26,474 nucleotides of DNA, from the NCBI GenBank assembly GCA_031554275.1, contig JAVBKB010000223.1, forward strand, positions 1 through 26,474. Direction: 5' to 3'. The stretch is from JAVBKB01 sp031554275. Its GTDB lineage: Bacteria > Bacillota > Bacilli > JARBTR01. How positions within the stretch are numbered: the stretch's first letter is position 1; every line of letters begins with the position of its first letter. The position numbers were made by a program, and so were the translations under genes. This document shows positions 22,320-26,474 of the stretch, piece after piece. The notes beneath the pieces were generated by a model. That model was given only the letters and a program-made list of their open reading frames with translations, did no database searches and was not told the DNA's origin.

Positions 22320-23357
22320 CTAGTCATGTTTTTCAAATACTTCATACAATCTTTCTAACTCGTGCTTCGTGGTGCGCCCCATTAGCTGCTCTGTAGCTGT
22401 TTTCACATCTAAACCATTGTATAACATATCATAAAGCGCTTCGGTGATTGGCATCTCAATTTGGAACTTCTGCGAGAGCTGGTAAGCTGCTTTGGTTGTT
22501 CGAACGCCTTCAACGACCATTCCCATGTTGGCTAGCACTTCGTCTAAAGTATTTCCTTGACCAAGTTGATATCCACAACGCCAATTACGCGAGTGCACAC
22601 TTGTACAAGTGACGATTAAATCACCCAAGCCTGTTAGCCCAAGGAATGTATAGGGACTTGCACCCATTTTCACACCAAGGCAGGTAATTTCAGAAAGACC
22701 TCTAGTCATCAGCGCCGCTTTAGCGTTATCACCCAGCCCTAATCCAGCAACAATACCTGCACCAATAGCAATGATGTTCTTCAAAGCCCCAGCCAATTCC
22801 ACTCCAATCACATCCTGATTGGTATAGACACGAAAATAGGCATTGTTGAAGAGCTCTTGAATCATTTCGGCTGCCTCAAGGCTTTCGGAAGTAGCACAAA
22901 TAGTTGTAATCATTCGCTTACTTACTTCCTCGGCGTGACTCGGACCCGAAAGCACAATGATGCTTTCCATTACTGAAGCTGGAAGATTTGCTTCGATGAT
23001 CTCGGAAATCCGAAGTAGTGAATCTGGTTCTATGCCCTTACTCACATGAACAACCGGAATTGGTTTCGTCAATAATGCTTGTAGCTTCTGTGATACCTCT
23101 GGAATCGCTTTCGTTGGTACTGCGAAAACAATTGCATCAATTCCCTCGACCGCTTGCGCCAAATCTGTAGAGCCAGTTATTCCGTCAGGTAAAACAACAC
23201 CTTCAGGCAGGAATTTCTTATTCGTTTTCAAATTGTTAATCTCGTTGATATCTTCTTCAACAATACCCCAAATCCGCACATCATTGCCGTTGTCAGCCAA
23301 CACCATCGCCAATGCTGTCCCCCATGAACCTGAGCCCAAAACCGCTATTTTTTTCAT
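22320..23357 (-). CDS. gpsA: Glycerol-3-phosphate dehydrogenase [NAD(P)+]
   Basis: Reduces dihydroxyacetone phosphate to sn-glycerol-3-phosphate for phospholipid synthesis. The ATG at 23357 has AGAGGAGA 7 nt upstream and gives 345 aa, the B. subtilis length; a 10-residue in-frame extension is not supported. The Rossmann motif VLGSGSWGTALA is at residues 6-17, HVSKGIE and the catalytic-lysine region GALKNIIAIGAGI are present, and TSVHSRNWRCGYQLG is the usual substrate-binding stretch (RNxxxG). It follows der by 60 nt and is probably co-transcribed with it; a terminator follows it. Confidence 0.97.
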   Translation of the reverse strand: MKKIAVLGSGSWGTALAMVLADNGNDVRIWGIVEEDINEINNLKTNKKFLPEGVVLPDGITGSTDLAQAVEGIDAIVFAVPTKAIPEVSQKLQALLTKPIPVVHVSKGIEPDSLLRISEIIEANLPASVMESIIVLSGPSHAEEVSKRMITTICATSESLEAAEMIQELFNNAYFRVYTNQDVIGVELAGALKNIIAIGAGIVAGLGLGDNAKAALMTRGLSEITCLGVKMGASPYTFLGLTGLGDLIVTCTSVHSRNWRCGYQLGQGNTLDEVLANMGMVVEGVRTTKAAYQLSQKFQIEMPITEALYDMLYNGLDVKTATEQLMGRTTKHELERLYEVFEKHD

Positions 23358-23417
23358 CGCTATTCTCCTCTGCAATTTGCTTTTCATCCACTAGAACCAA
23401 TGAAATTATCTCAAATC

Positions 23418-24728
23418 TTAGTTTCTTTCTCTTGTAAAAAATCTAATTGGTGTGCCTTCAAATCCAAAGGCTTCACGAACTCTATTTTCTAAAAATCTTT
23501 CATAAGAAAAATGCATCAACTCGGGATCATTGACAAACACGGCAAATGAAGGTGGCTTCACAGCAACTTGCGTCACATAGTAAAGCTTCAATCGCTTGCC
23601 ATTATGTGTTGGTGTTGGATTTACGGCAACCGCATCACTTATTACGTCATTCAACACATTAGTCTGCACTCGTAGTGAGTGATTATTGCAAACCAAATCA
23701 ATCATCGGCATTAATGTATGAATTCGCTTCTTCGTGATTGCTGATAAGAAAACAATTGGTGCATAGCTAAGGAATTGAAATTCGAAACGGATTTTTTCCT
23801 CAAACTTCTTCATTGTTTTCTCGTCTTTTTCAACAGCGTCCCATTTATTGACAACGATTACAATAGCACGACCTGCTTGATGGGCATAGCCTGCAATCTT
23901 CTTATCTTGTTCAATAATACCCGTTTCCCCATCTAGAACAACAAGGACAACATCAGAACGGTCAATTGCACTCATGGCACGCAAAACACTATATTTTTCA
24001 GTATTCTCGTAGACTTTTCCTTTTTTTCGAATACCTGCAGTATCAATAATTACATATTTATTGCCGTTATACGTGTAAGGTGAATCTACAGCATCCCTAG
24101 TTGTACCCGCAATATCACTCACAATTACTCTTTCTTCTCCAAGAATCGCATTCGCTAGGGATGATTTCCCAACATTCGGGCGACCAATAAGGCTAAATTT
24201 CACCACATCTTCGTCATATTCTTGACCTTTATGATCCGGGAAGTGCTTCACCACTTCATCTAGCAGATCACCAAGCCCAATACCATGCGTACCGGAGATC
24301 GGGAACGGTTCGCCAAAGCCTAATGAATAGAAATCATAGATTTGATCACGCATTTCAAAATTATCGATTTTATTGACCGCTAACACAATTGGTTTCTTTG
24401 ATCGGAACAATATCTTTGCCACTTCTTCATCAGCACTGGAGATACCCTCCCGACCAGCTGTCATGAAAATAATCACATCTGCTTCATCAATTGCGATTTC
24501 AGCTTGATACCGAATTTGTGTTAGGAAAGGCTCATCACCAATATCGATTCCACCAGTATCAATTATGTTAAAAGTATGATTAAGCCACTCACCAGTTCCA
24601 TAAATACGGTCTCTTGTCACCCCAGGTAAATCTTCTACAATTGAGATACGCTCACCAACTATACGGTTAAAAATCGTGGATTTACCCACATTTGGGTGCC
24701 CAACAATAGCAACTACTGGTCTAGACAT
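23418..24728 (-). CDS. der: Ribosome biogenesis GTPase Der (EngA)
   Basis: Essential double-GTPase acting in 50S subunit assembly. The ATG at 24728, with GGAG 8 nt upstream, gives 436 aa, the B. subtilis length; the 13-residue in-frame extension is not supported. Two G domains are visible: the first with GHPNVGKS, DTGG and NKID, the second with GRPNVGKS, DTAG and NKWD, followed by the KH-like C-terminal domain (NPTPTHNGKRLKLYY). In the first P-loop His replaces the Arg of the usual GRPNVGKS. The gene is led by a sigma-A-like promoter, with a 22-bp tandem array immediately upstream, and a leader hairpin. Confidence 0.97.
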   Translation of the reverse strand: MSRPVVAIVGHPNVGKSTIFNRIVGERISIVEDLPGVTRDRIYGTGEWLNHTFNIIDTGGIDIGDEPFLTQIRYQAEIAIDEADVIIFMTAGREGISSADEEVAKILFRSKKPIVLAVNKIDNFEMRDQIYDFYSLGFGEPFPISGTHGIGLGDLLDEVVKHFPDHKGQEYDEDVVKFSLIGRPNVGKSSLANAILGEERVIVSDIAGTTRDAVDSPYTYNGNKYVIIDTAGIRKKGKVYENTEKYSVLRAMSAIDRSDVVLVVLDGETGIIEQDKKIAGYAHQAGRAIVIVVNKWDAVEKDEKTMKKFEEKIRFEFQFLSYAPIVFLSAITKKRIHTLMPMIDLVCNNHSLRVQTNVLNDVISDAVAVNPTPTHNGKRLKLYYVTQVAVKPPSFAVFVNDPELMHFSYERFLENRVREAFGFEGTPIRFFTRERN

Positions 24729-24753
24729 TTGATCCACTCCTCTACATGAAAAC

Positions 24754-24792
24754 ACCTTCCAAATCACAGACTTCTTTTGTCTTTAGGAAGGT
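24754..24792 (-). promoter_or_regulatory. Hairpin in the der 5' leader
   Basis: ACCTTCC and GGAAGGT form a perfect 7-bp stem that encloses a smaller AGAC/GTCT pairing. It lies between the der promoter and its ribosome binding site. There is no long T tract after it, so it is more likely a leader structure than a terminator. Confidence 0.4.
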
Positions 24793-24803
24793 AGACTTAC
24801 TCT

Positions 24804-24832
24804 ATCATATCAAATCATAAAAAATGTCACAA
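24804..24832 (-). promoter_or_regulatory. Sigma-A promoter of der-gpsA
   Basis: TTGTGA (24827-24832) and TATGAT (24804-24809) are separated by exactly 17 nt on the minus strand, 75 nt before the der ATG. The tandem array begins 6 bp upstream of the -35. Confidence 0.65.
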
Positions 24833-24838
24833 TATAAA

Positions 24839-24992
24839 GCATAAAGTTGTTGGCGATTTTACAAAAAAATATTAGAGTTTTCGTGTGAAGTTGTTGGAGT
24901 TTTTGCATAAAGTTGTTGGAATTTTCGCATAAAAATGTTGAGGTTTTCGCATAAAACCGTTGGCGAATTTCCATAAAACTGTCGTCTATTTG
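24839..24992. repeat. Seven-unit 22-bp tandem repeat array
   Basis: Seven contiguous degenerate units of exactly 22 bp, at 24839, 24861, 24883, 24905, 24927, 24949 and 24971. The consensus begins GCATAAAGTTGTTGG and ends with a T-rich ATTTTC-like tail. Units 1 and 4 are closest; units 2 and 7 are most diverged. There are no unique spacers, so this is not a CRISPR array. The period is not a multiple of three and no ribosome binding site is seen, so it is not coding. It lies directly upstream of the der -35 and makes up most of the 402-nt gap 24729-25130. Confidence 0.85.
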
Positions 24993-25006
24993 TGGTAATA
25001 TTACCA
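24993..25006. promoter_or_regulatory. 14-bp perfect palindrome TGGTAATATTACCA
   Basis: A perfect palindrome of the size of a dimeric repressor operator adjoins the last unit of the 22-bp array. No regulator gene lies nearby; function unknown. Confidence 0.35.
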
Positions 25007-25080
25007 AAATTAATTTGTGAAAACAGCACAACTAATTAAAGGGTTGCTTTTCATGTGACCACGAATCAATTTATTCAGCT

Positions 25081-25104
25081 GAATTATTTCCCGGAAAATA
25101 ATTC
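25081..25104 (-). terminator. Possible terminator after the YIEGIA operon
   Basis: GAATTATTT and AAATAATTC pair over 9 bp, 27 nt past the stop of the small capping gene. It lacks a clear T tract, so the call is weak. Confidence 0.35.
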
Positions 25105-25130
25105 TTCGCTATAATCCACCAGAATCGAGA

Positions 25131-25316
25131 TTAGTGTCTGACAATTACATAGATGTCCTCAGACAATTTATGCGCTATTCCATCCAATATCGCTTCAAGA
25201 TTAGCTGCTAGCATATCCATTTCTTCCACCGTATCGCAGCGGAAAAACGATAGTGCTGAAATTTCTCTCGTAGCCGAAGTGGTTAGTGCAGCCAACACTA
25301 CATTTTCAAAAGTCAT
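25131..25316 (-). CDS. Capping complex subunit for YIEGIA
   Basis: A 61-aa protein (MTFENVVLAALTTSATREISALSFF...) that I recognise as the small partner annotated in databases as capping complex subunit for YIEGIA; its function is not established. The ATG at 25316 is chosen because GTGAGG lies 6 nt before it; a GTG at 25328 is in frame but is part of that site. It follows the YIEGIA gene by 21 nt, so the two are almost certainly co-expressed. It has a short hydrophobic N-terminal half and an acidic helix (VEEMDMLAANLEAILDGIAHKL), with no catalytic motif visible. Confidence 0.75.
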   Translation of the reverse strand: MTFENVVLAALTTSATREISALSFFRCDTVEEMDMLAANLEAILDGIAHKLSEDIYVIVRH

Positions 25317-25337
25317 TGTAATCCTCACAATTTCAAT

Positions 25338-26201
25338 TTATTTCTTTGGTACTTTAATTGCATTTTCTAGAATTGGTACTGCGCCAATTACTTGAATGGC
25401 TTTCTCTACATCACGAATTTGTGGCAATAACAATGCGCCAACCCTTCCTGATGCTAAATCTCGCTTAATTAGTGGGGTTAGACTGGGTGTTCCTGTATCC
25501 CGATAGATGCCAAGAGAAGTAGCAGCATCATGCAGAATCGCTTGCCTTTGCCCTAGATTCGCCAAATTATTGCGGATATTGAAGTTTTTCGGGGTTAGGA
25601 TAAAACCCATTCCATACTCCATAATCTCCTTTTGACGATCTGGATGACCAATATTCATTATATAAATATTGTCGATGTAAAGCCCTGCTCCTTCAAAACG
25701 CAGTTCTTGATAAGAAATATCACATATATCTCTCAGCTTTTTTCCACTCATCAGTACCCTACAAATTATAAAAGAAAGAACTACAACACACACAGTAATC
25801 GCCCAGTTTTGATAGAGATATGCGGAAGTCGCAATCAATGATGTAAGGATTACTAAATAATTTCGGCTTTCAAAGGCAATCGCAATGCCCTCGATATAAG
25901 TTTTACCACGCGAAACAAGCTCAAAGCTATCGAGCTCGGACAGTGTATTTCGCTCCATATTGCGTACATCTCTAAATTGTGAAGCTGCAACAGTTAGAAA
26001 TGTTATTGCGGTATAATTCTTATCCAAAATAGCTGGGATGAAAATCGCACCCAAACCAGCAGCGATAAATCCCAACGCAATATGAACAATCTTCCCATGT
26101 AGATATGTTGGATACTGCCGATAATCAGTTCGCATCATATAGAGTCGTGACAATGTTCCGATGGCAATACCGAATAGAATAGCCTGTGCATACAATCCCA
26201 T
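25338..26201 (-). CDS. YIEGIA family membrane protein (YphB-like)
   Basis: A 287-aa membrane protein whose namesake motif YIEGIA is at residues 102-107. Hydrophobic segments lie near residues 5-22, 37-58, 115-128 and 132-148; the second half is soluble and contains HDAATSLGIYRDTGTPSLTPLIKRDLASGR. The family is restricted, as far as I know, to endospore-forming Bacillales and relatives and lies upstream of der in B. subtilis too, where I believe it is yphB. No enzymatic motif is seen. The ATG is preceded by AAAGGA. It probably forms a two-gene unit with the small capping gene. The upstream gap to the window edge is filled with repeats. Confidence 0.82.
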   Translation of the reverse strand: MGLYAQAILFGIAIGTLSRLYMMRTDYRQYPTYLHGKIVHIALGFIAAGLGAIFIPAILDKNYTAITFLTVAASQFRDVRNMERNTLSELDSFELVSRGKTYIEGIAIAFESRNYLVILTSLIATSAYLYQNWAITVCVVVLSFIICRVLMSGKKLRDICDISYQELRFEGAGLYIDNIYIMNIGHPDRQKEIMEYGMGFILTPKNFNIRNNLANLGQRQAILHDAATSLGIYRDTGTPSLTPLIKRDLASGRVGALLLPQIRDVEKAIQVIGAVPILENAIKVPKK

Positions 26202-26230
26202 TTAAATGAGTTCCTTTGATTAGGTGCTGA

Positions 26231-26335
26231 GAAAGGCGTTTAGCCATGGCACAACTGGACTGGGCACCGCCTGCAGTAGGCTTGCGTAGCAAACCTGCCA
26301 GGTGGTACGGAAAGTTGGTGAATGGCTGCCTTTCG
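26231..26335. repeat. 105-nt interrupted palindrome
   Basis: The left arm GAAAGGCGTTTAGCCAT... (26231-26256) matches the reverse complement of the right arm (26313-26335), which reads CGAAAGGCAGCCATTC. Inner pairings continue through ACCGCCTG/CAGGTGGT and TTGC-GTA-GCAA at the centre. It lies upstream of the YIEGIA gene. TTAGGTGCTGA occurs on each side of it (26220-26230 and 26350-26360), like short direct repeats. Confidence 0.65.
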
Positions 26336-26379
26336 AAGCCCGATTTGAATTAGGTGCTGAAGACGCCTGCTTAACTCCC

Positions 26380-26474
26380 TAGCGTTTCTCAAATCACTCG
26401 ATGAGGCGGAGCCGTAGAAAGCTTTGCTTTCTCGAGAGAGATTTGAAACAAGCGTAGGAGTTAGGCGTCGAAGC
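26380..26474 (+). repeat. 95-nt hairpin repeat, copy B
   Basis: Second copy of the element at 17992-18086, inverted relative to it, with 11 differences in 95 aligned positions. Three of these are the loop of the AGAAAGC/GCTTTCT stem. Here the palindrome extends further out, with TAACTCC on both sides (from 26372 and, inverted, to 26464). The element runs into the window edge, so its right end is unknown. Confidence 0.8.

Noticed and set aside
24839..24992. CRISPR array
   Set aside because: Units are contiguous and degenerate, with no unique spacers, and no cas genes are in the window.
24993..25006. Rolling-circle origin, because of the TAATATTAC core
   Set aside because: The nonamer alone is not enough: there is no Rep gene or plasmid-like context and the palindrome is short.
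24810..25031. Minus-strand ORF of 73 codons over the tandem array
   Set aside because: It is produced by the repeat sequence, has no ribosome binding site and covers the der promoter.

Overview
The window is a chromosomal segment of a low-to-moderate GC, endospore-forming member of the Bacillales. Evidence for this is sigF/spoIIAB/spoIIAA, dacF, spoIVA and ypjB, strong Shine-Dalgarno sites with frequent TTG/GTG starts, and close protein similarity to Bacillus subtilis for SpoIVA, Der, QcrABC and MenG. A Planococcaceae-type genome is my best guess, but this is inference from memory of protein sequences and gene order, not from a search. No rRNA, tRNA, CRISPR array, prophage or transposase gene is visible. 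Almost all genes lie on the minus strand. The plus-strand exceptions are a drug-type ABC transporter (20-1728), a DUF805 membrane protein (6340-6789) and an unrecognised membrane protein (19678-20295).

Layout from left to right: (1) a DrrA/DrrB-like ABC exporter ending in a good terminator; (2) a gap with a palindromic intergenic repeat; (3) the forespore regulatory operon spoIIAA-spoIIAB-sigF, preceded by dacF, with a recognisable sigma-H promoter and Spo0A box before spoIIAA; (4) ypjB with a sigma-E-like promoter, divergent from the DUF805 gene; (5) the menaquinol:cytochrome c reductase operon qcrA-qcrB-qcrC; (6) ypiA-ypiB (TPR protein and ReoY family protein); (7) a compact shikimate/chorismate operon aroC-aroB-aroA; (8) ndk; (9) the menaquinone tail and methylation genes hepS-menG-hepT; (10) folE and the HU gene; (11) the orphan membrane gene; (12) spoIVA; (13) gpsA and der; (14) a YIEGIA-family membrane protein with its small capping-complex partner, then a repeat-rich edge.

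Several genes work together. HepS/HepT make the C35 side chain, MenG performs the last methylation of menaquinone, and QcrABC oxidises menaquinol, so one 10-kb stretch encodes both the quinone tail and its oxidase. AroC/B/A make chorismate, the precursor of menaquinone and, with FolE, of folate. SpoIIAA/AB/SigF, DacF, YpjB and SpoIVA act in early forespore and mother-cell development.

Compared with the B. subtilis arrangement known to me, the trp/his/tyr genes are missing from the aro operon, mtrB is missing after folE, cheR is missing between ndk and aroC, and HepS is short. The most unusual non-coding structures are a seven-unit 22-bp tandem array abutting the der promoter, a 95-nt hairpin repeat present in two inverted copies (one occupying the place where mtrB would be), and a four-helix terminator after ypiB. 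I see no clear evidence for a wholly new multi-gene system; the candidates for novelty are these repeats, the orphan membrane gene and the YIEGIA pair.
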